Notes: a model not told the origin generated them from the sequence alone. A stretch of DNA of 64,000 nt from Campylobacteraceae bacterium (GCA_013215945.1 JABSOM010000007.1:124001-188000), one strand, 5' to 3'. Numbered from the stretch's first letter, positions 9,170 through 19,068 are shown. Made by a program: numbers and translations.

Positions 9170-12100
9170 CTACTTGAGTTTATTTACAAAAGTATACATA
9201 ACAGGTAAATACACCAAGTTAAGCACAGTCCCCCAAGCTAGTCCAAAGCCTAAAGCAATAGCCATGGGTTGAAAAATAGCTGCCTGTCCTGTGGGGAAAA
9301 ACATTAAAGTACAAAGTCCTACTATTGTTGTAATTGTTGTTAATACAATTGGTCTAAAACGTTTGGCAGAATAATAAAAAACTTCTTCTATATTTTTGGC
9401 TTTAGTTAAAAAAGTCATCATTATAATTCCATCATTAATAACAACACCAGCTAGCCCTAAACCTCCAATAATAGAAGGCAAACTAAGATTTAAAGAAAGT
9501 ACATTATGTCCTATGAGTACCCCTAGAATTGAAAAAGGAATAACAGACATAAGTATTAAGGTATTTTTAAAAGAATTAAATAAATACAGCATAGATAAAA
9601 AAATCAGAACCAAAGCAAGTGCGCTTGCCAGAAGCATATCATTCTTTAGTTCTTCTTTTTTTTCTTCTTCCCCTTTAAAAGTAAGTTTAATCCCATCTTT
9701 TCTTGCTTCTTCTAACAAAGGTTGTATTTTTTCTATCAGTTCACTGGCTGTTATTATTTCACTGTTTACATTGGCATATAAAAAGAAATTAACCACTCCA
9801 TCTTCTTTTAATAAACTTTCAAAGGATTTTATTTTTACAAAAGTTGTTACTTCACTAAGTCTTACATATTTTGAGTCTTCTATTTCAATAATAAGATTTT
9901 GTAAACCGTCTTTTTCATCTTTATTTAATGACTGAATTTTTAAATCAAGCATTCCTTCTTCATCAAATAAAACTGTTTTTTTCTTAGATAAATAAATATT
10001 AGATATTTTTGTACCTAAGGTATATTCATTAAGCCCAAGACTTTCACCGTAAGCATTTACTTTTAATTTAATCTCTTCTATTCCAAAATTAGCAGAAGAT
10101 GCAACATTTTTTATGCCCTCAAGTGTTTTTATATATTTTGTTATTTTATCAATATGTTCAACACTTTTGTAATAATTACTTGAATTAAAAGCAATTTTCA
10201 AGTCCGCTTTAACAGGACCTACTTTACGCTCTTTTACAGAGATATCGCTTAAGTTGTATTGTTTTTCATAGTTTTGTTTTTTTAACCAAGATTTTACTTT
10301 TTTTGCAATGACAAAAGATTTTTCATCTCTTATTCTGTTTTCTTTATTGTAATAAAAACTTAAATAAGGTGTGATATATTTATCCACAAAATTCATTGCT
10401 TTTAGTTTTTCTAATTCAATGGTGACAAACATAACATAAGGATATCTCTCAGAATTCCCGCCATTATCACGTCTGTAACCAGCAACGGAAGAAACTTCTT
10501 TAATAAAAAAGTTCTTTTTTTCTTTTAACAAATCTTTTTCTATATTTTGTACGATTTTATAGGACTGCTCCAGAGTGGTATTCACGTCTGCTTTAATCGT
10601 AATATTGATTTTACTGCTATCAAACCTAGGAAACATATGAAACTTAGAATTGGAAACTAAGGTATATATTAATAAAGGAATAAAAATAATAAAAAGAGCT
10701 AAAAAAGGTTTTTTCCAGCTCATGAAAAAATGAATTAATTTAGAATATATTCTATTAGCAGGTTTCCATGAAAGAACTTTTGCACCTTTTTTCAAAGTAT
10801 GGGCTGCATGAATAGGTAAAAAGATAAAAGATTCAATCAAAGAAGCAAAAATCAATGCAGAAAAAGCAATAGGTATTAATTTTAAAAGCTCTCCCATTGT
10901 TCCACTTAATAAAAGCATAGGAATAAAAGAAAATAAAGTTGTTAGCGATGCAATAGTAACTGGTTTTGCCATCTCTTTTGCTCCAATAACAGCAGCTTCT
11001 TTTGGTTCCATTCCTTCTTCTATGTGTTGTTGTATATTTTCACTTACAACAATAGCATCATCAACAACTATTCCAATAGCTATCATAACCCCAATTAAAG
11101 AAATCATATTAATGGTATAACCAAAAAAATAAAAATATATAGCGCCCATTACAAAAGAAGTAGGAATACCAATGGCTATAATTATTGCCATTCTGGTATT
11201 TATTAAAAAAACAACTAAAATAGTGATAAGTATAATTCCTAGAATAATATTAGAGATAACAATATTTAAGCGATCAACGATTCTTGTTGAATTGTCGTCT
11301 CTTAAAATATACGTAATATCCGAATTTTCTTTTTGCAGTAGTTTTACTGCTTCTTTAATTTCTTTGGCAAGTACAATTGAGTTTCCTGTATTACTCATTT
11401 TTATTTTTAGATTTAAGGCATTGTTACCGTTAATTGAAAATAAAGTAGATGTATCTTCATAACGTTTGTTTACCTGTGCTATGTCTTTTAAATAAATAAA
11501 TTTATCTCCCAATTTTAAAAGAGAGTTTTCGAGTTCTTTTTTATTTTTGGCCCCATTATAAGTAGATAAAAAATAGTGTTTTTCTCCTTCAATTTTACCC
11601 AAGGGAAAAATATAAGAAAGCCTTGATATTGCTTGGTATAAAACATCTTTATTAATATCAAGAGCTAAGAGTTTTTTTTCATTGATTAAAAGTTCATAAT
11701 ATTTATCTGAGTCTCCATACATAGAAACTTCTGCAATATGTTTAAGAGAAAGAATTTTATCTTTTGCATATTTTGCTACTTCTTTAATTTCTAATACATT
11801 TAATGTTGAAGACGTAATACTTAATTCTATTAAATCTCTTTTTATTTCTATTACACTTACTCTTGGTTCATCCATATCATCAGGTAAAGAGCTTTTTAAA
11901 TTGCTAACCACATCTTTCATTTTGTTAGCAGTATTGTATTTGTTTGAACCAGGTTTTAGTTCAACAACTAAAGTAAAGCGTGAGGGTGAAATTATCGAGG
12001 TGATATTTTTTATGCCTTCAATATTTTTAATGTCTTTTTCAAGATCATTAACAGCAAGTTTATTTAAAATATCAACAGATGCACCGCTATATGAACCACT

Positions 12101-12247
12101 TACAGTAATAACATCTAATTCAAAATTAGGAAAAATTTCTTTGGGTGTTTTTATATAAGAGTAAATACCAAGGGCAAATACTAAAAAAAACAAGGTGTAG
12201 TTCATTCGTGAATTGTTAATAAAAAAGCGAATTGTTTTTTCGAACAT
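9170..12247 (-). CDS. RND superfamily efflux permease (AcrB-like), orphan
   Basis: Inner-membrane proton-driven transporter of the HAE/AcrB group: N-terminal membrane helix (about 12-30), a large periplasmic loop, a six-helix bundle at about 330-480, a second periplasmic loop and a final bundle at about 860-1020. The proton relay pair is intact in GIVVDDAIVVSENI (two adjacent Asp), and the second repeat carries GLAGVVINDGIIMM. The length of 1025 is typical. No adaptor or TolC gene stands beside it, so it must borrow partners or belong to the adaptor-less branch of the family. It is last in a same-strand series after lapG and lapD homologues, 105 bp from the latter, possibly with its own promoter. 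Confidence 0.88.
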   Translation of the reverse strand: MFEKTIRFFINNSRMNYTLFFLVFALGIYSYIKTPKEIFPNFELDVITVSGSYSGASVDILNKLAVNDLEKDIKNIEGIKNITSIISPSRFTLVVELKPGSNKYNTANKMKDVVSNLKSSLPDDMDEPRVSVIEIKRDLIELSITSSTLNVLEIKEVAKYAKDKILSLKHIAEVSMYGDSDKYYELLINEKKLLALDINKDVLYQAISRLSYIFPLGKIEGEKHYFLSTYNGAKNKKELENSLLKLGDKFIYLKDIAQVNKRYEDTSTLFSINGNNALNLKIKMSNTGNSIVLAKEIKEAVKLLQKENSDITYILRDDNSTRIVDRLNIVISNIILGIILITILVVFLINTRMAIIIAIGIPTSFVMGAIYFYFFGYTINMISLIGVMIAIGIVVDDAIVVSENIQQHIEEGMEPKEAAVIGAKEMAKPVTIASLTTLFSFIPMLLLSGTMGELLKLIPIAFSALIFASLIESFIFLPIHAAHTLKKGAKVLSWKPANRIYSKLIHFFMSWKKPFLALFIIFIPLLIYTLVSNSKFHMFPRFDSSKINITIKADVNTTLEQSYKIVQNIEKDLLKEKKNFFIKEVSSVAGYRRDNGGNSERYPYVMFVTIELEKLKAMNFVDKYITPYLSFYYNKENRIRDEKSFVIAKKVKSWLKKQNYEKQYNLSDISVKERKVGPVKADLKIAFNSSNYYKSVEHIDKITKYIKTLEGIKNVASSANFGIEEIKLKVNAYGESLGLNEYTLGTKISNIYLSKKKTVLFDEEGMLDLKIQSLNKDEKDGLQNLIIEIEDSKYVRLSEVTTFVKIKSFESLLKEDGVVNFFLYANVNSEIITASELIEKIQPLLEEARKDGIKLTFKGEEEKKEELKNDMLLASALALVLIFLSMLYLFNSFKNTLILMSVIPFSILGVLIGHNVLSLNLSLPSIIGGLGLAGVVINDGIIMMTFLTKAKNIEEVFYYSAKRFRPIVLTTITTIVGLCTLMFFPTGQAAIFQPMAIALGFGLAWGTVLNLVYLPVMYTFVNKLK

Positions 12248-12311
12248 TTTAATCCTATATGAATATAATTAAGTAATTATAAGAAAATAATATTAATGAG
12301 GTATTAACGAA

Positions 12312-12350
12312 AAGGAGCTCATGCATAGCAAGAGCTGCTCTTAAGCCTTT
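12312..12350 (-). terminator. possible hairpin between LapD and RND genes
   Basis: The short spacer contains a 13-base palindrome (AAGAGC-T-GCTCTT at 12330-12342) nested between AAAGG and CCTTT arms. Read on the minus strand it could fold after the LapD stop. The pairing is imperfect and there is no clean T tract, so this is a weak terminator call. Confidence 0.3.
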
Positions 12351-12352
12351 AT

Positions 12353-14569
12353 TTACCTACTTGCAGCGTAGAGGTTAATGGATTTAATGAGATTTAAATC
12401 GTCTTCATCTTTAACATTTTCTGCATATACTTTTATATTAAGTAAATGAGAGAGTTCTTGCATAGACTCAACAAAAGCTTGTTTTCCAGCATCTTTATTG
12501 ATTCCAGAAGTATAATCTCTTGCTAATCTAATATAATTTATTTTTAAATCTTTGATACGATCAAGTGGAATAAATTTTGACTCAAAACGTTTCACAATGA
12601 TCTTTCCACCAGCTGTATTGATTTTATGAGAGAACTTTTTAAATAAATCAATATCTTTTGCTACTCCATAAGCAGTAATTGAAAAAATAAGCTGAGAAGA
12701 AATACTTGTATTTTCTTCTAATGTTCTTGTAATCCAATCAATAAATAAATTATCGCTTATAGAATCAAGCGATAAGTTAATAGAAATATCATGGGCTATT
12801 TTATTGTATTTTATATGATTAATAACTTGATTAACAACGGCTTTATCAAAATCAATAATCTTATTATACTTCTCAGCAATAGAAACAAAGGTTCCAATAG
12901 GAATTTGCACATTGTTTTTATCTTTTGCATGACTAAATGCTTCTTGCATTACGAGGGTATTCATATTACTGCCATTTAGTACTTTAGCATCACCAATATA
13001 TCCTACTTCAAATTTTGAATTTTCAATAATATCAAAAATTAAATCTTTCCATGAAAGCATATCCCGTGCTAAATCATTTTCATCTCTAATTATAGCTTCA
13101 TTAGGGCCTAATTGTTTTGCCGCTTCACACGATTCATTAGCAGCGATTAACATTTGGGGTGTTGTTCCTATTTGATTAAAAGGAGTAGCGCCCATATAGG
13201 CAATATTATTTTTATCCACTTCTTTCCCAAAAATTTCAAATTCATTTTTTAAATAAGCGGTAAGTTCTTTAATATCTTTTGAATTCTTATTTTTAACAAT
13301 CATTGCAAATTCAGAACCAAAGAATCTGTAGGCAGAAATTTCAAAAATAAAATGTTTTTTCGTTTCATTTAAAATCCTAGCAAAACGTTTGATAAAACTA
13401 TCTACATCAGAAGAAGAATGGTTTTTAGCATAAGAACCAAGATCTGCTATTTTAATGCTTAATACATATCCATCTGTTTTTGTAATGAACATTTTTTTCA
13501 TATCGGTTTCAAAGGTTTGTAACAATTGTAAACCCGTTAAATCATCTAAAGATATTTTTTTTGTCATATTTTCAAGATTTTTATTGAGTTTTTTAATAAT
13601 TCCTTCAATTTTCCCAGACATTTCATTCATGGCAATAGCAACATTTTTAATTTCTGTGGTAAAAGGAAGTTTTGAAATTTTCGAAAATTCTCCTGATGAA
13701 ATGTTTTTAGCCAATTTTTCTATATTTTTTAGAGGTTTTAAAATAAACTGTAAAAAGAAAACTAAGAGTGACATTGAGATAATAAAAGCAACAAGGGCGT
13801 AAATAATAGCTGCTTTTGCTTGTTCATATAGTTTGGCATAAGCATCCCCTGGATTTGCAGAAACATAAATAATAGCTGCTGTATTCCAACCATCTGATAT
13901 TTCACTTTTTTGTTCTTTCATTTCAAGGGTAAAAGAATCAATAAACCACTGAGGAATATAATCAAACTTCACATTTCTAGTTACTTTGGCTAATACTTTA
14001 TTCATAGTAATAATGCTGCTAAGTTCTTTTTTCTCTCCTTCAAATTCAATGCTAAAGTGAATAGGAATATCTCCTCCTTTTAAATAACTATCATTTGGAA
14101 TAAAATTATATACTTGTGTGCTTTGTTCTTCATTTGCTATAAATTCTTCATTTTCTAAGGATGCAAGTTCTTTTAATAAATCATCATCTTCATGCATTCT
14201 TTCTATATTTCCATAAACAGCATCGGTAGATACATTAGATACTTCCCATGCTTTATCTAGTGCAATAGTCTTATTTTGAATTAAAAGTTCATCTTGAATA
14301 AAAGTAAAACTGCTATCTTCTAAACGTAATTCTTTATAAAATCCTCTGTTTGCAATAGCTTTAATAATAGATACAATCTCAGGGTCTTTTTTATCTTTCA
14401 TATACGCTTTTAACGTTAATCCAAGAGAAGTAGCTGTATCTTGAGCTTTGGTAGTAGATTCTAATTGTAAATACTCTTTAGTATTATTAACAGATATAAT
14501 AAAATTTCCTGTAAATATCATTAAAAATATAAATGATATGATTATATAGAGTTGTTTGGATAAAGACAT
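12353..14569 (-). CDS. LapD-type c-di-GMP receptor (degenerate GGDEF-EAL)
   Basis: Inner-membrane receptor predicted to bind c-di-GMP rather than make or break it. Order: membrane helix at about 7-28; a periplasmic LapD_MoxY-like domain whose output end GWNTAAIIYVSANPGDAY matches the LapD strand bearing a conserved Trp; a second helix at about 250-272; HAMP-like stalk; GGDEF domain with a ruined site (RFFGSEFAM instead of GGDEF); EAL domain with a ruined motif (EVGYIGDAKVL). In the known system c-di-GMP-bound LapD holds the LapG protease in the periplasm. The LapG homologue lies 10 bp upstream on the same strand, which strongly supports the call. The EAL domain ends early, at INLYAASR, without the usual final strand. 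738 residues. Confidence 0.85.
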   Translation of the reverse strand: MSLSKQLYIIISFIFLMIFTGNFIISVNNTKEYLQLESTTKAQDTATSLGLTLKAYMKDKKDPEIVSIIKAIANRGFYKELRLEDSSFTFIQDELLIQNKTIALDKAWEVSNVSTDAVYGNIERMHEDDDLLKELASLENEEFIANEEQSTQVYNFIPNDSYLKGGDIPIHFSIEFEGEKKELSSIITMNKVLAKVTRNVKFDYIPQWFIDSFTLEMKEQKSEISDGWNTAAIIYVSANPGDAYAKLYEQAKAAIIYALVAFIISMSLLVFFLQFILKPLKNIEKLAKNISSGEFSKISKLPFTTEIKNVAIAMNEMSGKIEGIIKKLNKNLENMTKKISLDDLTGLQLLQTFETDMKKMFITKTDGYVLSIKIADLGSYAKNHSSSDVDSFIKRFARILNETKKHFIFEISAYRFFGSEFAMIVKNKNSKDIKELTAYLKNEFEIFGKEVDKNNIAYMGATPFNQIGTTPQMLIAANESCEAAKQLGPNEAIIRDENDLARDMLSWKDLIFDIIENSKFEVGYIGDAKVLNGSNMNTLVMQEAFSHAKDKNNVQIPIGTFVSIAEKYNKIIDFDKAVVNQVINHIKYNKIAHDISINLSLDSISDNLFIDWITRTLEENTSISSQLIFSITAYGVAKDIDLFKKFSHKINTAGGKIIVKRFESKFIPLDRIKDLKINYIRLARDYTSGINKDAGKQAFVESMQELSHLLNIKVYAENVKDEDDLNLIKSINLYAASR

Positions 14570-14579
14570 TATTTCCCCT

Positions 14580-15224
14580 TTAAATTCTGGTCATTAAATC
14601 TTGCCAGGCTTTTAAATTATTTGAACCAATTTTAATACTAGACTTTCCTTTATTTTTGGCTTGCCATAGTCCATTTGCATTAAATGAATAAATTGGTTTC
14701 AAATCCTTTCTTTTACTTGCAAGTTGCAGTTTTTTATTTACATTATCAAGTACAATTGGTGTTGAGTTTTTTTTGTGATAATACGTAAGTACCATATGTG
14801 CTTCTTCATATTTTGTTCGTTTTCTTAAAAGTTTAACGTAGGTAATTCTTAGTTTATGTTCAGGTATTCCTAATTTAATCAAAGAATAGTATTTAGCAAT
14901 AGCATAATCTTCGCAATCTCCTGCTCCTGTGCCCATAAATTCAAAAGGAGCCGCCCAATAATCATTCTTTCCCCAGTGTGCTAAATCTCTTTTGTATTTT
15001 ATTTTATTAAAAAAATCATTAACGTTTTTAAGTTTATGAAGGACTTTTTTATTTTGAGATTCTTGCATAATTCTGTCCCATATTTCAACTCTTTTGGTTG
15101 CTTGTGGGCCGTATTTTTTGGAGAATTGTGCCATTTTTTTAGGCGTGATATTAACATTAGAAGTTGCAGCAATAATACTGATACAAATAGTGCTTAAAGA
15201 GAGGATAGATAAGAGCTTTTTCAT
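14580..15224 (-). CDS. LapG-type periplasmic cysteine protease
   Basis: Bacterial transglutaminase-like cysteine proteinase (BTLCP, LapG family). A signal peptide spans about residues 1-20. The catalytic triad is visible: Cys104 in GAGDCEDYA, His143 in EEAHMVLTYY and Asp160 in PIVLDNVN. The acidic residues around Cys104 fit the calcium site known in LapG. In characterised systems LapG cuts a giant adhesin near its N-terminus to release the cell from a surface, and LapD sequesters it when c-di-GMP is high. The LapD homologue follows 10 bp downstream. No adhesin or type I secretion gene lies in this window, so the target must be elsewhere. Confidence 0.88.
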   Translation of the reverse strand: MKKLLSILSLSTICISIIAATSNVNITPKKMAQFSKKYGPQATKRVEIWDRIMQESQNKKVLHKLKNVNDFFNKIKYKRDLAHWGKNDYWAAPFEFMGTGAGDCEDYAIAKYYSLIKLGIPEHKLRITYVKLLRKRTKYEEAHMVLTYYHKKNSTPIVLDNVNKKLQLASKRKDLKPIYSFNANGLWQAKNKGKSSIKIGSNNLKAWQDLMTRI

Positions 15225-15299
15225 ATTTCTTATCTATCTTGTTGTGATTGTTTCATATACTAACCTTTGATACTAACCAAGAGTTCAGTATAAAAGAAA

Positions 15300-16613
15300 T
15301 TATTTTAATACTTTCTTAAGTGCTTCTTCTGAAAGTTTGTCTTGATCGTATTTAACAATAGCAATATTTTCTGAATTGTTAATATACCACTCATCAATAG
15401 CTTCTATATCATGAAGGCTTTCCAGTTTTTCTTTATTAATTTCTTCTAAAGAAATATATAAATTCTTTTTCTTTAATGGATTAGGAATTGTAAAAATCAA
15501 AACAGCCCATAAAACACAAATAACAGCTATTACTATTACAATATCATTTAAGGAAACGCTTTCGTAAAAAACTCCACCTAAAATTCCACCTAAGAATGTT
15601 CCTAAATAACCAAAAGAATTAAAAATCGCTAGGGTAAAACCTCTTTGATGTACTTTTGCAAATTTAGTAGCTAAAGATTGCATAATTGGTTCATGCATGT
15701 TAAAACCAACAAAAAATACAACTACTCCTACTCCAAACATAGTAGCAGTTTGGGCAGTTCCTATTATTAAATAAGAAATAGCAAATAAAATAACTCCAAT
15801 AATCAGAATTTCTTTAAACTTCCCTTTTTTCTCAGCAATAATAGCAGCAGGTGCCATTGCAAGTATTCCCAGAATCATTGCAGGTAAATAAACTTGCCAT
15901 AAATCTTTTAAATCCCATGAAAAAGTTTGTATTAATACCATTGGAATAATCATAAATGCAAAAGTCATTAAACCTTTTTGTAAAAAGTTTGTAATATTCA
16001 TTTTTACTAGGTTTGAATTTAAAAATACTTCTTTAAATTTAGACTTTCCATTATACGAATGGGTAATTTTTGGAGGGTTTGGTACTTTTTTTACTAAAAT
16101 GTAAATCGAGATACAGGCCATAATTGCTGTTGCATAAAACAAGGTTGAAACTCCAGCATAAGCTCCAATAGTAGGACCTGCTAACATAGATATAGCAAAA
16201 GACATTCCAATAAATGATCCCATTACTGCCATTGCTTTGGGTCTTTGTTCTTCTTTTACTAAATCACTGATCATTGCAATAACAACAGCAGCAATAGCTC
16301 CAGAACCTTGTAAAAATCGACCCACTAATAAGGTGTAAATATCAGTGGCGATTGCACAGACTAAAGAACCAATAATGAAAAGCAATAGCCCTGCAATAAT
16401 AGTTCCTTTTCTACCTACTTTATCACTAAACATTCCAAAGGGTATTTGAAATATCATTTGAGTTAGTGCATAACCACCAATAGCTAATCCAACAAGAGTT
16501 GTAGTTGCACCTTCTAAATTAATAGCGTAAACAGACAGAATAGGTAAAACAAGAAACAATCCTAAAAATCGCAAAGCAATAATTAGTGAAAGTGGTAATA
16601 TTAATTTAAACAT
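15300..16613 (-). CDS. MFS transporter, YajR-like with C-terminal YAM-type domain
   Basis: Drug/proton antiporter-like major facilitator with twelve predicted membrane helices. The motif A loop is intact (SDKVGRKGT, about 69-77), and a second conserved loop follows helix 5. After the last helix there is a soluble tail of about 65 residues (ISLEEINKEKLES to the end) with the pattern of the ferredoxin-like YAM domain of YajR. The start at 16613 is chosen because GGGATT lies 7 bases ahead; the longer frame would begin with TTG at 16625 and swallow that ribosome site. It lies 75 bp ahead of the LapG gene on the same strand. The substrate is unknown. Confidence 0.85.
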   Translation of the reverse strand: MFKLILPLSLIIALRFLGLFLVLPILSVYAINLEGATTTLVGLAIGGYALTQMIFQIPFGMFSDKVGRKGTIIAGLLLFIIGSLVCAIATDIYTLLVGRFLQGSGAIAAVVIAMISDLVKEEQRPKAMAVMGSFIGMSFAISMLAGPTIGAYAGVSTLFYATAIMACISIYILVKKVPNPPKITHSYNGKSKFKEVFLNSNLVKMNITNFLQKGLMTFAFMIIPMVLIQTFSWDLKDLWQVYLPAMILGILAMAPAAIIAEKKGKFKEILIIGVILFAISYLIIGTAQTATMFGVGVVVFFVGFNMHEPIMQSLATKFAKVHQRGFTLAIFNSFGYLGTFLGGILGGVFYESVSLNDIVIVIAVICVLWAVLIFTIPNPLKKKNLYISLEEINKEKLESLHDIEAIDEWYINNSENIAIVKYDQDKLSEEALKKVLK

Positions 16614-16743
16614 AGTTAATCCCAATTTTAGTTAAAATATTTAGGATTATATACTAATTTATTTTAATAACTATTAAAATTCTAAAAGTAAGAAATGATA
16701 TTTTATAAAAGTATTAAATGTACCCACTAATAAAAGGCAAAAA

Positions 16744-17331
16744 ATGAGAATTATATTAGCAAGTAATAACAAAGGCAAAATTGAAGAATTTAAAAAACTT
16801 TTACCAAAGGTTGATATTATCCCTTATAGTGAAATTTTAGGAGATTTTGAAATAATTGAAGATGGTTTAAGTTTTCAAGAAAATGCCATTAAAAAAGCAA
16901 AAGAAGTATATGATAAATTAAATGATGATAACTGTATTGTTATATCAGATGATTCTGGAATAACTGTACCTGCTCTTAATGGGGAGCCAGGAATTTATTC
17001 TGCACGATATTCAAAAGAAGGTAGTGACAGCTCAAATAACAACAAATTAATAAAAAATCTAAAAGAAAAAGATCTTAATAGTGCAGATGCGTATTACACG
17101 GCTTGTATTGCTATTGTTTATAAAAATCAAGTATATACGGTTCATGCTTGGATGCACGGAATTGTAATCACACAAACAAAAGGAGAGGGTGGGTTTGGTT
17201 ATGATCCTATGTTTATTCCAAAGAATTATGATAAAACGCTAGCTGAATTACCCTATGAAGTGAAAAAATCACTCTCTCATAGAAGTAAAGCGCTTCATTT
17301 AGCTCTTAAAATAATAGATTTATTGCTCTAA
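16744..17331 (+). CDS. rdgB: XTP/dITP diphosphatase (non-canonical purine NTP pyrophosphatase)
   Basis: House-cleaning enzyme of the HAM1/RdgB family that hydrolyses dITP, XTP and related deaminated purine nucleotides to monophosphates. Motifs in order: [12 protein letters not shown] (about 4-15), VISDDSGI (catalytic Asp pair, about 66-73), [11 protein letters not shown] (about 79), GGFGYDPMF (about 150) and SLSHRSKAL (about 178). At 195 residues it is normal length. Start follows AAAAGGCAAAAA. Its last 12 bases overlap the convergent gene at 17320-17637. Confidence 0.96.
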   Translation: MRIILASNNKGKIEEFKKLLPKVDIIPYSEILGDFEIIEDGLSFQENAIKKAKEVYDKLNDDNCIVISDDSGITVPALNGEPGIYSARYSKEGSDSSNNNKLIKNLKEKDLNSADAYYTACIAIVYKNQVYTVHAWMHGIVITQTKGEGGFGYDPMFIPKNYDKTLAELPYEVKKSLSHRSKALHLALKIIDLLL

Positions 17332-17637
17332 TAACTCTTTGTGTAAAGATATGAAAAAACCTTCTTGTTTGTATTTTACAAATAAGTCGGTTTTTATATC
17401 TTTTTTAAAAGCATAAATTTCGAATAAGTCGTTTTCTATGCTCATGCTCTCTTTTATAGGGTATTTTTTTATATATTCTTCTAAAAAGTTTAAATGTAAT
17501 TTTGCTTGTTGATAAAGAATAGTTTTGCTTTGATTTTCTTGTTTAAGATTTATATTTTTCAAGATATCCAAAGATACATAAGAAAATACAGCCAATAAAA
17601 AAATACTTAATAAAAGTATATAAGATTTTTTATTCAT
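17320..17637 (-). CDS. small membrane-anchored protein of the pseudopilin cluster
   Basis: Not a recognised family. One membrane helix at residues about 5-26 and a polar 79-residue tail outside. It has no pseudopilin cleavage motif (the start reads [11 protein letters not shown]), but it overlaps the preceding pseudopilin gene by 8 bp and shares its strand and operon, so it may be a third minor subunit or an assembly partner. It overlaps the end of rdgB on the other strand by 12 bp. Confidence 0.65.
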   Translation of the reverse strand: MNKKSYILLLSIFLLAVFSYVSLDILKNINLKQENQSKTILYQQAKLHLNFLEEYIKKYPIKESMSIENDLFEIYAFKKDIKTDLFVKYKQEGFFISLHKELLEQ

Positions 17638-17968
17638 TTAAAAAGTCTTTTTTGCAGATCTCTTTTATACAAATATTTAAAAAATAGATTTTTTTGTTTT
17701 TTACTATAGAAAAACTGCTTATATTTTCCAATAAAAGTTTGTTCTGAAAATATAAGTTTTTATTTTCATATTTTAAATCTTTTACTTTTTTTATATTATT
17801 TTGTATGAAAATAAAAGTGGATAATAAATCAAGGTCAAGAACTCTTCTTTGTAAATTGTGTTTATTATTTTCTTGCATATTTTTAATAAACAATACAGTA
17901 GAGCTAATTATTATAGATGTAAGTAATAAAACAAAAATTACTTCTAAGAGGGTAAAAGACTTTTTCAT
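17630..17968 (-). CDS. prepilin-type N-methylation protein (minor pseudopilin)
   Basis: Class III signal MKKSFTLLEVIF: short basic leader, conserved Phe-Thr-Leu-Leu-Glu with Glu at +5, then a hydrophobic helix (to about residue 27). This is the substrate signature of prepilin peptidase. The remaining 85 residues are short for a pilin. It overlaps the upstream pseudopilin gene by 4 bp and the downstream one by 8 bp, so the three are made together. Likely a minor subunit of a type II secretion or type IV pilus-like machine whose main genes are elsewhere. Confidence 0.8.
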   Translation of the reverse strand: MKKSFTLLEVIFVLLLTSIIISSTVLFIKNMQENNKHNLQRRVLDLDLLSTFIFIQNNIKKVKDLKYENKNLYFQNKLLLENISSFSIVKNKKIYFLNICIKEICKKDFLNE

Positions 17969-18216
17969 GGAAGGCTGTACTTAACTAGTGTATAAGAATT
18001 ATTTTTCACTTCTTGTTTATTGACGCTAAGTGTTTGTTTTATTTTATCTTTAATAATATGGATTTTTACAGGTGTTTTTTGAGTAAATATTAGTATATCA
18101 TCTGTTTTGTTTTCATTAATAGTAAGTATGTTAAAAAAACCACTTACTACTAAAGATAAAATAATAATGCTAAGTAAAGTCTCTAAAAGAGAAAAACTAT
18201 TTTTGGCCAAGCTCAT
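17965..18216 (-). CDS. short prepilin-type pseudopilin
   Basis: Class III signal: leader MSLAKNS, then FSLLETLLSIIIL, with Glu at +5 and a hydrophobic helix. Only 83 residues, at the low end for a pseudopilin. Its start lies inside the last 20 bases of proC, so translation is probably coupled to proC. Role inferred as a minor subunit with its two downstream neighbours. Confidence 0.75.
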   Translation of the reverse strand: MSLAKNSFSLLETLLSIIILSLVVSGFFNILTINENKTDDILIFTQKTPVKIHIIKDKIKQTLSVNKQEVKNNSYTLVKYSLP

Positions 18217-18964
18217 AAGCTCTAAGATAGGCAGCTTCTACTGCTTTTATCATTGCATCTCTTACTTTATTTTCTTCTAATGCGGCAAGTCCTGCTGCTG
18301 TTGTACCTCCAGGAGAAGTTACTTGATCTTTTATAAGTGCTGGATGATTGTGTTTTAATAAATATGCCGTACTTGTAAATAATCCAGCAACAAGTTTCAT
18401 ACAATGAGCTCTCTCTAGTCCGGCTTTTACGCCTCCATCTGCCAGCGCTTCTGCAATAATTGCTAAATATGCAGGTCCACTTCCAGCAATTGCTGTTGCA
18501 ATATCCAGTTCATTTTCAGTATTTACCCATAAAGTATCCCCAATTTTTGAGAAAATTTCGATGGCATCATTTTTGACTTCTTTATCTCCTGTAATAGAAG
18601 TCATAGAAGCATTATGAGAAGCTGCAATATTAGGCATGGTTCTAATATAATGTTTTGCGCTTAGGTGTTTTCTTAAGGTATCAATTTTAGTTCCTGCAAG
18701 AATAGAATATATGGTATTAGCTTTTCCACTTAAACGTAAGGATACCGATTCCAGCGCATAAGGTTTAACACAAAACAATATATTCTTACCTTCAATGTCT
18801 TCATTGTTTTCATTGAGTCGTTTCACAGATATTTCTGGATATTCTTGTTTAATTTGAGAAAGTTTTTTTTCATCCCGCGAGATTACTTCAATGTCGTAAT
18901 CTTTAACCAATCCACGAAGCAATGCTTGTGCCATATTTCCATTTCCGATTAATGTCAGTTTCAT
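18197..18964 (-). CDS. proC: pyrroline-5-carboxylate reductase
   Basis: Last step of proline synthesis: reduces 1-pyrroline-5-carboxylate with NAD(P)H. The Rossmann start is clear (LIGNGNMAQALLRG, about 4-17), followed by the family signature AGSGPAYLAIIAEALADGG (about 160-178) and VTSPGGTTAAGL near the C-terminus. The length of 255 is slightly short but complete. Start follows AAAAAAGGCTATTT. First gene of an operon with three overlapping pseudopilin-like genes. Functionally linked to arginase and ornithine cyclodeaminase at 38-40 kb, which also lead to proline. Confidence 0.96.
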   Translation of the reverse strand: MKLTLIGNGNMAQALLRGLVKDYDIEVISRDEKKLSQIKQEYPEISVKRLNENNEDIEGKNILFCVKPYALESVSLRLSGKANTIYSILAGTKIDTLRKHLSAKHYIRTMPNIAASHNASMTSITGDKEVKNDAIEIFSKIGDTLWVNTENELDIATAIAGSGPAYLAIIAEALADGGVKAGLERAHCMKLVAGLFTSTAYLLKHNHPALIKDQVTSPGGTTAAGLAALEENKVRDAMIKAVEAAYLRAYELGQK

Positions 18965-19068
18965 AAATAGCCTTTTTTATTTCATTCTTTTTACTATAAA
19001 TTAAGTATAGCAAATCTTTCCTAAGCAAATATTAGATAAAATAACCGCTTTAACAAAGGGGCAATAAT

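Noticed and set aside
9396-9935. Long plus-strand open frame inside the RND gene
   Set aside because: Antisense shadow; Ser/Phe/Lys-rich composition, no start signal and opposite to a clear transporter.
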